A stretch of DNA of 64,000 nt from Pseudomonas putida (GTDB lineage: Bacteria; Pseudomonadota; Gammaproteobacteria; Pseudomonadales; Pseudomonadaceae), in assembly GCF_002025705.1 (NCBI RefSeq), contig NZ_CP018846.1:4517501-4581500 (forward strand). The letters run 5' to 3'. The notes under the pieces were generated by a model. That model saw only the letters and a program-made list of their open reading frames with translations. It was not told the origin of the DNA and ran no database searches. Made by a program: the position numbers and the translations under genes. This document shows, piece after piece, positions 48,705-56,851 of the stretch; position 1 is the first letter of the stretch, and every line of letters starts with the position of its first letter.

Positions 48705-49805
48705 TTACTCCTTGACCGTCAGGTTCACCACACGGTTGGTGCGGTCCACCGGCCGCACCTCTTGCCCCTCGCGCAGCACATGGCCGCCGGCGGCGACCAC
48801 CCAGTCGCCTGGGGCAAGGCCTTCGAGCACCGGCACGGTTTCACTGCCATAAGGGCCAAGGCGCACCATGGCCCGCTCCAGGCGGCTGTCCTTGTTGACG
48901 CGCCAGACATAGGCCTGGCCGTTTTCGGCGGTGACTGCCGACAACGGCACTGCCAGTGGAATCACCCCGTCATGGGCAATGAACACGCGCGCACTCTGGC
49001 CCAGTTCGGCTGGCACCTTGGCCGAGCTGAAGGCAATCCGTGCGGCGAAGGTGCGTGAACGCGGGTCGGCCGCAGGTGACAGCTCGCGAATACGCCCCGG
49101 GAAGCGCTGGTTGGGGTGCGACCACAATTCGATGCTGACATCCTGGCCCACGACAAAGCGGGCGAACTGCTGTTCCGGCAGACCAATGGCCACTTCACGC
49201 TCACCATCGGCGGCGAGTGTGAACACGGTTTGCCCGGCTGCAACCACCTGGCCGACTTCAACCTGACGCTTGGCGATCAGGCCTGCCTGCGGCGCACGCA
49301 ACACCGCGTAATCAGCCTGGTTGCCGGCCACGTCGTATTCAGCTTTGGCCTGCTTCAGGCGGGCCAGGCCAGCGCGGTAGAGGTTTTCTGCGTTGTCATA
49401 CTGGGAATGGCTGACCATCTGCCGATCCAGCAGCTTCTGGTAGCGGTCGCGTTCGGTGCGCACCAGCGACAGGTTGGCTTCGGCTGCCGTCAGCTGGGCG
49501 CGGTTGGCCTCCAGTTGCAGGCGCACGTCCTGTGGGTCGAGCTCGGCCAGCGGCTGCTCGGCCCTGACTCGCTGCCCCTCCTCCACCAGGCGCTTGCTGA
49601 CCTTGCCGCCAATGCGGAAGGCCAGCTCCGGCTCGAAGCGCGCGCGCACTTCGCCGGGGTAACTGTCGGCAGCGGCTTCGGCCGGCTGCGGCTGGACCAC
49701 CAGGGCCGGGCGCGGCGCGGCAGGCGCGGCGGCTTCCTGGCCGCAGGCTGCCAGCAACAGCGCGGCAGTAGCGGGCAGGGCGAGGGACAAGGCATGGCGC
49801 AACAT
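48705..49805 (-). CDS. RND efflux membrane-fusion lipoprotein
   Basis: Periplasmic adaptor for the RND pump, 366 aa. A lipoprotein signal peptide ends with the lipobox LLAAC (ALLLAACGQEA), followed by a HlyD/AcrA-type structure: lipoyl half-domains, an alpha hairpin (NRAQLTAAEANLSLVRTERD) and beta-barrel domains. The ATG at 49805, which follows AAGG, is chosen over an upstream ATG at 49829. It is the first gene of the operon and diverges from the TetR gene. Confidence 0.92.
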   Translation of the reverse strand: MLRHALSLALPATAALLLAACGQEAAAPAAPRPALVVQPQPAEAAADSYPGEVRARFEPELAFRIGGKVSKRLVEEGQRVRAEQPLAELDPQDVRLQLEANRAQLTAAEANLSLVRTERDRYQKLLDRQMVSHSQYDNAENLYRAGLARLKQAKAEYDVAGNQADYAVLRAPQAGLIAKRQVEVGQVVAAGQTVFTLAADGEREVAIGLPEQQFARFVVGQDVSIELWSHPNQRFPGRIRELSPAADPRSRTFAARIAFSSAKVPAELGQSARVFIAHDGVIPLAVPLSAVTAENGQAYVWRVNKDSRLERAMVRLGPYGSETVPVLEGLAPGDWVVAAGGHVLREGQEVRPVDRTNRVVNLTVKE

Positions 49806-49839
49806 GATGAATCCTTTCGCGAAGTGCACATCGAATATT

Positions 49840-49855
49840 TATACTGGCGAGTATA
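49840..49855. promoter_or_regulatory. Candidate TetR operator in the divergent efflux promoter
   Basis: A perfect inverted repeat TATACT GGCG AGTATA (6-base half sites, 4-base spacer) in an AT-rich patch, 35 bases upstream of the MFP start and 131 upstream of the TetR start. The position and symmetry fit a site bound by the adjacent TetR regulator. Binding is inferred. Confidence 0.55.
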
Positions 49856-49985
49856 TTAAGTCAGGGAACCGAGGCCGGGAAGCCGGCGTCGGAAAGAAAA
49901 TCAACATTAACGATGGTCGCGACCTGCAGCCGGGAGCCGTGCGAGCCGGTAAGATGGGCGCCCCTTCAACCAGATGCGGATTCCA

Positions 49986-50615
49986 ATGTCCAACGACGCA
50001 CCCAACGGCCCGGGGCGGCCCAAGGACCTGGCCAAGCGCGAGGCCATCCTCGAAGCCGCCAAGGCCCTGTTCCTCAGCCTTGGCTATGCCAACACCAGCA
50101 TGGATGCGGTCGCTGCGGCGGCAGGTGTTTCAAAGCTCACGGTCTACAGCCACTTCACCGACAAGCAGACGCTGTTCGGCTCGGCGGTCATGGCGACCTG
50201 CCAGAATCAGTTACCCGACCTGATGTTCGAGTACCCGGAAGGTGCGCCGGTGGAGGAAGTGCTGCTGAATATCGGCCGTAGCTTCCAGGCGCTGATCAGC
50301 AGCGACGAGGCGGTCAAGCTCAGCCGCCTGATCATGGCATTGGGCAGCCAGGACCCCAGGTTTGGCGAGTACTTCTACGAAGCCGGGCCCAAGCGCGTAC
50401 TGGCGGGGATGGAAGCGCTGTTGCGCGGGATCGACGAGCGCGGGCTGCTACGGATTGCAAATCCGTTGAGTGCGGCGGAGCACTTCTTCTGCCTGGTCAA
50501 GGGCGCGCCGGATTACCGCTTGCTACTGGGCTGTGCAGAGCCTCTGGAAGGGGATGACGCCGAGGCACATGTGCGCGAAGTGGTCGGGGTGTTCATCCGG
50601 GCGTTCAAGGCCTGA
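49986..50615 (+). CDS. TetR/AcrR-family transcriptional regulator
   Basis: A 209-aa repressor with an N-terminal helix-turn-helix (AILEAAKALFLSLGYANTSM, then AAAAGVSKLTVYSHFTDKQTLF, residues about 20-62) and a C-terminal ligand domain of the TetR_C type seen in efflux regulators (LSRLIMALGSQDPRFGEYFYEAGP). It diverges from the RND operon, so it probably represses that operon and itself. A start 4 codons upstream at 49974 is possible. Confidence 0.88.
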   Translation: MSNDAPNGPGRPKDLAKREAILEAAKALFLSLGYANTSMDAVAAAAGVSKLTVYSHFTDKQTLFGSAVMATCQNQLPDLMFEYPEGAPVEEVLLNIGRSFQALISSDEAVKLSRLIMALGSQDPRFGEYFYEAGPKRVLAGMEALLRGIDERGLLRIANPLSAAEHFFCLVKGAPDYRLLLGCAEPLEGDDAEAHVREVVGVFIRAFKA

Positions 50616-50625
50616 GTCAGCCTGT

Positions 50626-50689
50626 GACGGCCCCTTCGCGGCTAAAGCCGCTCCTACAGGGACCGCGCAGTACCTGTAGGAGCGTGCAG
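50626..50689. repeat. Degenerate REP unit
   Basis: CCCCTTCGCGGCTAAAGCCG followed by CTCCTACAGG, then an incomplete inverted partner CCTGTAGGAGCGTGCAG. It lies between the convergent TetR and rsmJ genes. Confidence 0.7.
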
Positions 50690-50692
50690 TGA

Positions 50693-51475
50693 TCAGGCCT
50701 TCAGGGCCTTCTTTGGATAAATGTCATACCGGCTCGACTTGCCTTCCAGGCTATGGCTCGGCTTCGGCCCGTCGATGATCGGTGCCTTGCGTGGCCGCTT
50801 CACCACCACCCGGTGGCTGGCCAGCGCCAAGGCTGCTTCGAGCAGGGCCGGTGCATCCATGTCATCACCGACCAGAGGCCTGAACACCCGCATTTCTTTC
50901 TTCACCAATGCGCTCTTGTCGCGATGCGGGAACATCGGGTCGAGGTAGATCACCTGCGGCGACTCGCCCTCCCATGCACGCATGCGTTCAATGGCGTTAC
51001 CGGTAAGCAGGCGCATGCGACCGACGATCGGCCCTACTTCATCATCGGCCCTGGCCCGCGCCAAGCCATCCTCGAGCAGCGCCGCAATCAGCGGCTGGCG
51101 CTCGATCAGGGTCATCTGGCAACCCAGGCTGGCCAGCACGAACGCGTCCTTGCCCAAGCCTGCCGTAGCATCCAGCACTTGGGGGCGCACGCCCTGGGCG
51201 ATACCGACCGCCTTGGCAATCATCTGCCCGTTGCCACCGCCGAACTGGCGACGATGTGCCGCTTGGCCCTCTACAAAGTCCACGCGCACCGGCCCCGGCG
51301 CCTGCGGCCCGAGTTGCTGGATCTGTAAGCCGTCAGCGCCGACCTGCACGGCAAACCCGGCCGCGTCATCCACCAGTGGAAGCCCCAGGCGCTCGGCCCA
51401 TGCGTTGGCCTGCGCGGCATATTCCGGTGCTAACGCCTCGACCCTCAGACCTGTGCCCTGTTCCTGCTCTTGCAT
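50693..51475 (-). CDS. rsmJ: 16S rRNA (guanine1516-N2)-methyltransferase
   Basis: SAM-dependent methyltransferase modifying G1516 of 16S rRNA. The 260-aa protein shows the SAM motif LDATAGLGKDAFVLASLG near residue 115 and the catalytic-type YLDPMFPHRDKSALVKKEM segment, both diagnostic of RsmJ (YhiQ). The ATG at 51475 gives MQEQEQGTGLRVEAL. It diverges from the downstream repeated-module protein. Confidence 0.93.
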   Translation of the reverse strand: MQEQEQGTGLRVEALAPEYAAQANAWAERLGLPLVDDAAGFAVQVGADGLQIQQLGPQAPGPVRVDFVEGQAAHRRQFGGGNGQMIAKAVGIAQGVRPQVLDATAGLGKDAFVLASLGCQMTLIERQPLIAALLEDGLARARADDEVGPIVGRMRLLTGNAIERMRAWEGESPQVIYLDPMFPHRDKSALVKKEMRVFRPLVGDDMDAPALLEAALALASHRVVVKRPRKAPIIDGPKPSHSLEGKSSRYDIYPKKALKA

Positions 51476-51582
51476 CGCAACCCGTACCCGAAAAAATTGA
51501 AGAAGCCCTTAATGAATCATCGGCCACGGCCGATACAGGCAATATCCCGCTATTCTGCCAGAGCACAGCGCGCACGACTGCC

Positions 51583-52203
51583 ATGTCAGAAACTCTTCCC
51601 ATCGGTTTGACCTACCTGTCGCCTGTCGGCAACTACGGTCGGCAAAATACCCAGGCACTCGGGGGCGTCAGCCACCTGTGGCAGGATTTCTTTGCCCGCG
51701 CGATGGCCGAACAGCAAGCGGAAGAACCCGACAGCGTCAGCCAGGCATTGGTCCAGTACGACCAGGCCAGCGGCGAGCCGATCGGCGGGGCCAAGGCCCT
51801 GGCCATGATCGAAACCCAACGCGCCTGCCCGGTGCAGGACACCATCGTCGCGCCGCCCGAGCCACTGTTCCTGCCCAAGGCCGAGCTCGAGGCCAATTTG
51901 CTTGAGCCGGCGCCGGAGCCGTTCAGCGTTGCCGAAATGATCCAGCAACAGCGCCAGCTCGACATCAGCAACAACTGGCTGCGCCCCGTTGTCATGAGCC
52001 AGGGCCACCCGCTCGCAGAACCCGGCCCGGCCCCCTCCCCCCGTCCGCTGCACCTGCCGATAGCCGAATTCGAGATGGACCTGCTCGCCCCTGCGCCGGA
52101 GCCGTACGACGAGGCGACCATGGCCAAGCAGCAGAATGAGCTGGAATTCGACATGCACTGGGCACGCCCGGTGGTGCTGAACAACGTACGCGTGCACGCC
52201 TGA
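51583..52203 (+). CDS. Hypothetical protein with a duplicated 44-residue module
   Basis: A 206-aa protein, not recognised by me as a family with known function. It begins MSETLPIGLTYLSPVGNYGR and has no signal peptide or membrane helix. Residues 95-138 and 156-199 are two copies of one module, with the shared pattern L-x-L-P-x-A-E-(L/F)-E, L-L-x-P-A-P-E-P-(F/Y), Q-Q, and W-x-R-P-V-V. Pro-rich linkers separate them. I vaguely recall automatic TonB-type labels for such Pro-rich proteins, but no TonB domain is visible. It stands alone between rsmJ (divergent) and the extensin-like gene (convergent). Confidence 0.7.
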   Translation: MSETLPIGLTYLSPVGNYGRQNTQALGGVSHLWQDFFARAMAEQQAEEPDSVSQALVQYDQASGEPIGGAKALAMIETQRACPVQDTIVAPPEPLFLPKAELEANLLEPAPEPFSVAEMIQQQRQLDISNNWLRPVVMSQGHPLAEPGPAPSPRPLHLPIAEFEMDLLAPAPEPYDEATMAKQQNELEFDMHWARPVVLNNVRVHA

Positions 52204-52205
52204 GA

Positions 52206-52898
52206 TCAGCGGCAAACCTGCCAGCGCCCCATGTCCAGATGAAAGTGATTGTGGTGAGCGGCGTTGTAGTCCGGCCCCAGCACGGTACTGAAACTGTCGC
52301 AGGCCGCCTGCCGCACCTGCCTTAGAAAGTCACCCTTCTGCCCGCCCGCCTGCCAGTCCCGCGCCAGCACGATGCGCTGACCGTCCTGCAGGCGAAAGCC
52401 GCTGATATCCAGCGCGTTGGCCGTGGCGTGCTGGCTCAGGCGCCCCTGCTTGCGGTTGTAGACATTGCGGCAGGCAAAGCTGCCCAGGTGATCCACCTGA
52501 GCAACAGGCTGGCCGAATACCCGCTGCGCAGCCGCTTGCAGCCCATGCTGCTCGAACAGTGCATACGCTACAGCCAATGGGCAACTGGCGAGAAAACTGC
52601 TGCTTAGCCGGGCTTGGCCTTGCTCGATACGCCATACGTTCTGCAATGGGCAACTGGCCGATGCCGGGCTGTCGGCTTGCGCACGGTAGCGCAGGCCAGA
52701 GCTTTCCAGCGTCTGGCGGCACAGACTTGGGTCGTTGCGCAGCCGCGACAGCTTGTAGCGTGTCAGCCAGTTCGGCGGCTGGCTTACATCCAGGGTCGCC
52801 CAAGGGTTCCAGGCATCCGGCAGGCGCCAGCCGAGTTGCCAGGCCAGGGCCGCCGTTACCAACAGCACCCCGCACAGCAGCATCACTGCGCGCATCAT
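52206..52898 (-). CDS. Extensin-like domain protein
   Basis: A 230-aa protein with an N-terminal membrane anchor or signal (MMRAVMLLCGVLLVTAALAW) and an extensin-like C-terminal domain (SFACRNVYNRKQGRLSQHATANALDISGF, then HNHFHLDMG). Cys and His/Asp residues of the domain are present, including the H-x-H pattern (HFHLD) seen in VanY/LAS-like metallopeptidases, so a cell-wall role in the periplasm is plausible but unproven. It is 3 bases after the preceding gene in an apparent operon. Confidence 0.83.
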   Translation of the reverse strand: MMRAVMLLCGVLLVTAALAWQLGWRLPDAWNPWATLDVSQPPNWLTRYKLSRLRNDPSLCRQTLESSGLRYRAQADSPASASCPLQNVWRIEQGQARLSSSFLASCPLAVAYALFEQHGLQAAAQRVFGQPVAQVDHLGSFACRNVYNRKQGRLSQHATANALDISGFRLQDGQRIVLARDWQAGGQKGDFLRQVRQAACDSFSTVLGPDYNAAHHNHFHLDMGRWQVCR

Positions 52899-52901
52899 GC
52901 C

Positions 52902-53732
52902 TCAGCGGCGGAACAGGTCGTTGAGCTGGGAGAATGGCAAAGCCTGTTCGCCGTAGCTGAAGGTGCCCTGATCACGGATTTCCAGTGCCGCGCGCTGGAG
53001 CGCGCCCAGCGCCGCACGGGCCAGCGACGAGCCAACGCTGATGCGGCGCACACCCAGGTCCTGCAACTGATTGACGCTCAGCGGCACACCGGCCAGCCCC
53101 ATCAGCACGTTGACCGGTTTCGGCGCCACGGCCTGTACCACCGCGCGCACCTCATCGACACTGCGCAGCCCGGGGGCATAGAGCACGTCGGCACCCGCTT
53201 CGGCGAAGGCCTGCAGGCGCAGGATGGTGTCGTCCAGGTCCATGCGCCCGTGCAGCAGGTTTTCCGCACGGGCACACAAGGTGAACGGGAATGGCAAGCT
53301 GCGGGCGGCTTGCACAGCAGCCCGTACCCGTGCCACGGCCAGTTCGAAGTCATAGATCGGAGCGTCGGCCCGGCCACTGGCATCTTCGATCGAACCGCCG
53401 ACCAGCCCCGTTTCGGCGGCACGCAGGATGGTCTGTGCGCAGTCCTCGGGCAGATCACCGAAGCCGTTTTCCAGGTCGGCGGCCACCGGCAAAGGTGTGG
53501 CATCGACGATCACCCCGGCATTTTCCAAGGTTTCGTCAAGGCTCAAGGCGCCTTCGGCATCCGGCCGCCCGAGGCTGAAGGCCAGGCCCGCACTGGTGGT
53601 GGCCAACGCTTCGAAGCCGAGGCTGGCCAGCAGCTTGGCAGAGCCTGCATCCCAGGGGTTGGGGATGACGAAAGCGCCATCGCGCTCGTGCAGTGCCTTG
53701 AAGGCTTCGGCTCGCAGGGTCTGTACATCCAT
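52902..53732 (-). CDS. PEP mutase/isocitrate lyase family protein
   Basis: A TIM-barrel C-C/P-C lyase family enzyme of about 276 aa. Typical motifs are VIPNPWDAGSAKLL, the active-site ADLENGFGD and GGSIEDASG segments and the KPVNVLMG strand. The distance of GGAGG to the ATG at 53732 is 8 bases, better than the GTG 2 codons earlier. The true substrate (methylisocitrate, oxaloacetate or carboxyPEP type) is unknown. It precedes the extensin-like gene by 3 bases. Confidence 0.85.
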   Translation of the reverse strand: MDVQTLRAEAFKALHERDGAFVIPNPWDAGSAKLLASLGFEALATTSAGLAFSLGRPDAEGALSLDETLENAGVIVDATPLPVAADLENGFGDLPEDCAQTILRAAETGLVGGSIEDASGRADAPIYDFELAVARVRAAVQAARSLPFPFTLCARAENLLHGRMDLDDTILRLQAFAEAGADVLYAPGLRSVDEVRAVVQAVAPKPVNVLMGLAGVPLSVNQLQDLGVRRISVGSSLARAALGALQRAALEIRDQGTFSYGEQALPFSQLNDLFRR

Positions 53733-53760
53733 GGTCACAACCTCCGGGGGCAGGGAATGG

Positions 53761-54630
<870 letters not shown>

Positions 54631-54633
54631 CCC

Positions 54634-54921
54634 TCAAATGTACAGGTCGAGCCCCAGTACTTCCATGTCCCAATCGGTAAAACCGGCCGTGCTGAGGTAG
54701 CTGGCCAACGCAGTGGCGGTGCGCCGGTCACGGGCGCGGGGGAACACCATGTCCTGCTGGCGCGCCGGCAGGCCTGCCGGACGACGAAGAGCAGCTGCCT
54801 CCTGGGTGACTTCGCTTTCCTCGATCAGCTCGGCATCGTCGACACTCTCGTCGCGCACCGCTGCCTTGCGCGGCGTGCGCTTGACCGGGTAGGACTGCGA
54901 TGAGAAACCGTCGATACGCAT
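54634..54921 (-). CDS. Small hypothetical protein
   Basis: A 95-aa protein starting MRIDGFSSQSYPVKRTPRKA. The middle is charged and flexible (DESVDDAELIEESEVTQE) and the C-terminal part is more ordered (ATALASYLSTAGFTDWDMEVLGLDLYI). The ATG at 54921 is preferred over a non-ATG start 10 codons upstream, but no strong ribosome site decides. Function unknown; it is upstream of and close to the DUF72 gene. Confidence 0.68.
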   Translation of the reverse strand: MRIDGFSSQSYPVKRTPRKAAVRDESVDDAELIEESEVTQEAAALRRPAGLPARQQDMVFPRARDRRTATALASYLSTAGFTDWDMEVLGLDLYI

Positions 54922-55052
54922 GGTGTGAGCACTCAGGACCAATGATGGCAATTTAGCAGCATCAGAGTTCCGTCGCTAATGCTCGAGTGATAACTGGACC
55001 ACAGTTTGCGCCGAAGGTTTTATCGTCAACCGCGATAACCGACGAACAGCAC

Positions 55053-55727
55053 TCAGCGCGCCTTGGGTGTGGCTACATTATCGCGCAAGTAAACCGGTTG
55101 CGCCTGTTCGGCGACGATTGCCTCGCCACGCGCCCAGGCGAAGCTGGCCAGGCTGAGGATGTCCAGCGCATTGGGCAGTGCCGCAGGGTTGCTGGCACTG
55201 GCCTGCACCGCCAGGCGCTCGGCATAGCCCCAGCCGGTGCCGGCACCGAACCAGTCGCCGCTGCTACTTTCAGGCAGGGCCACGCGCTCGGGCGGCAGGA
55301 CTGCTTCCTGGCCCTGCAGGCGCATCTCGCCGGCTTCGGCCTTGTAGCAACCCCAATACACCTCATCCATGCGCGCATCGATGGCTGCTGCCACCTGTTG
55401 CACACCGTGTTCGCGCAGCGCGCCCTGGGCCAGCGCGGCCAGGTTGGACACCGGCAGCACCGGGCGCTCCAGCGCAAACGCCAGGCCTTGCACCACACCG
55501 ATGGCGATGCGCACACCAGTGAAGGCGCCCGGGCCACGGCCGAAGGCGATGGCATCCAGTGCATTCAGCGCAACGCCGGAGTCCGCCAGCAGCTGCTTGA
55601 TCATCGGCAGCAGCTTCTGCGCATGCATGCGCGGGATCACCTCGTAATGGCTGGTTACCTTGCCGTCATGCAGCAGCGCGACGGAACAGGCTTCGGTGGC
55701 GGTATCCAGGGCCAGCAGGGTGGTCAT
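55053..55727 (-). CDS. tsaB: tRNA threonylcarbamoyladenosine biosynthesis protein TsaB
   Basis: Part of the TsaBDE complex that makes t6A37 in tRNAs that read ANN codons. The 224-aa ASKHA-fold protein has LALDTATEACSVALL at the N-terminus and GRGPGAFTGVRIAIGVVQGL in the phosphate region. It is the non-catalytic partner of TsaD (not in window). It lies downstream of adk on the same strand, past a REPIN. The product t6A is the substrate of TcdA, also encoded here. Confidence 0.95.
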   Translation of the reverse strand: MTTLLALDTATEACSVALLHDGKVTSHYEVIPRMHAQKLLPMIKQLLADSGVALNALDAIAFGRGPGAFTGVRIAIGVVQGLAFALERPVLPVSNLAALAQGALREHGVQQVAAAIDARMDEVYWGCYKAEAGEMRLQGQEAVLPPERVALPESSSGDWFGAGTGWGYAERLAVQASASNPAALPNALDILSLASFAWARGEAIVAEQAQPVYLRDNVATPKAR

Positions 55728-55784
55728 CGAACGGGTATCCAGGTGCTAGGGAAAAAGAGCGGCATTATAGAGCAGCTGCGGCTC

Positions 55785-55917
55785 CTGTGGGAGCGGCCTT
55801 GTCGGAACGCAGCACCGGTCGGAAAGGGCCGCAAGGCGGCCCCAGGATGTCAGCGACACGGCAAAAATCGAGGGGGCTGCTTTGCAGCCCTTTCGCGACG
55901 CAAGGCCGCTCCCACAC
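55785..55917. repeat. REPIN between adk and tsaB
   Basis: Inverted REP pair: CTGTGGGAGCGGCCTTGTCG with GGGCCGCAAGGCGGCCC on the left and GGGCTGCTTTGCAGCCC with GCAAGGCCGCTCCCACA on the right. The left unit is more diverged than the others in the window. Confidence 0.83.
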
Positions 55918-55943
55918 AAAGCGGTCCGTGCGTCAGTGATGGA

Positions 55944-56594
55944 TCAGCTCAGCGCTGCCAGCACCTTGGCGGTGATCGACTCGACCGAGCCGACGCCTTC
56001 GATGTGGCTGTACTTCGGCTTGCCGGCGTTGGCGGCCGACAGCTTCTGGTAGAAGTCCACCAGCGGCTTGGTCTGGCTGTGGTAGACCGACAGGCGGTGA
56101 CGCACGGTTTCTTCCTTGTCGTCGTCGCGCTGGATCAGGTCTTCGCCGGTGACGTCGTCCTTGCCTTCCACTTTCGGCGGGTTGTACTGAATGTGGTAGG
56201 TGCGGCCCGAGGCCAGGTGTACGCGGCGGCCAGCCATGCGGCCAACGATTTCTTCGTCGTCGACGGCGATTTCGACCACGGCGTCGATGTCCACGCCTGC
56301 AGCAACCATGGCTTCAGCCTGCGGAATGGTGCGCGGGAAGCCGTCGAACAGGCAGCCATTGGCGCAATCCGGCTGGGCGATGCGCTCCTTGACCAGGCTG
56401 ATGATCAGCTCGTCGGAAACCAGCTGGCCGGCATCCATGACTTTCTTCAGTTCCAGGCCCAGTGGGGTACCGGCCTTGACGGCGGCACGCAGCATGTCAC
56501 CGGTGGAGATCTGTGGAATACCGAACTTCTCGGTGATGAACTTTGCCTGAGTACCTTTACCGGCCCCGGGAGCTCCCAGCAGAATTACGCGCAT
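55944..56594 (-). CDS. adk: Adenylate kinase
   Basis: Interconverts ATP plus AMP and 2 ADP. The 216-aa protein has the P-loop GAPGAGKGT at residues 7-15, the AMP-binding GFPRT motif (residues 84-88 region), and a long LID domain. The ATG at 56594 follows a GGAG site (GAGGAGCACGAG). Frame extension upstream to 56732 is open but not family-like. It is downstream of ppc on the same strand with a 257-base gap. Confidence 0.97.
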   Translation of the reverse strand: MRVILLGAPGAGKGTQAKFITEKFGIPQISTGDMLRAAVKAGTPLGLELKKVMDAGQLVSDELIISLVKERIAQPDCANGCLFDGFPRTIPQAEAMVAAGVDIDAVVEIAVDDEEIVGRMAGRRVHLASGRTYHIQYNPPKVEGKDDVTGEDLIQRDDDKEETVRHRLSVYHSQTKPLVDFYQKLSAANAGKPKYSHIEGVGSVESITAKVLAALS

Positions 56595-56768
56595 CTCGTG
56601 CTCCTCAAATTTTTTTATGAAATTCAATGGATTCGGCAATCGAGGCCAAGTCCGGAAAATCGGGTATGACCATAAATCGGTCAGAAGGCTGCTCAAGATA
56701 CACAGCGCCCGGCAGCCAGACAAGCGTCCCAAAGTTGCAGCATTGCGTCATTTCCCGGCAGAGCTGCA

Positions 56769-56793
56769 GGTGGTTGCGCCCGGCGCAACCACC
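56769..56793 (-). terminator. Perfect hairpin after ppc
   Basis: A 12-base perfect stem GGTGGTTGCGCC / GGCGCAACCACC separated by one base, located 59 bases after the ppc stop. No T-run follows on the minus strand, so factor-dependent termination or mRNA end protection is as likely. The rest of 56595-56851 should hold the adk promoter. Confidence 0.5.
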
Positions 56794-56851
56794 CTCATCG
56801 TCTTGCTCAGGCCCCTTCCCTGCCGACGGCGAAGGGCCGCACCCGCTGGCC

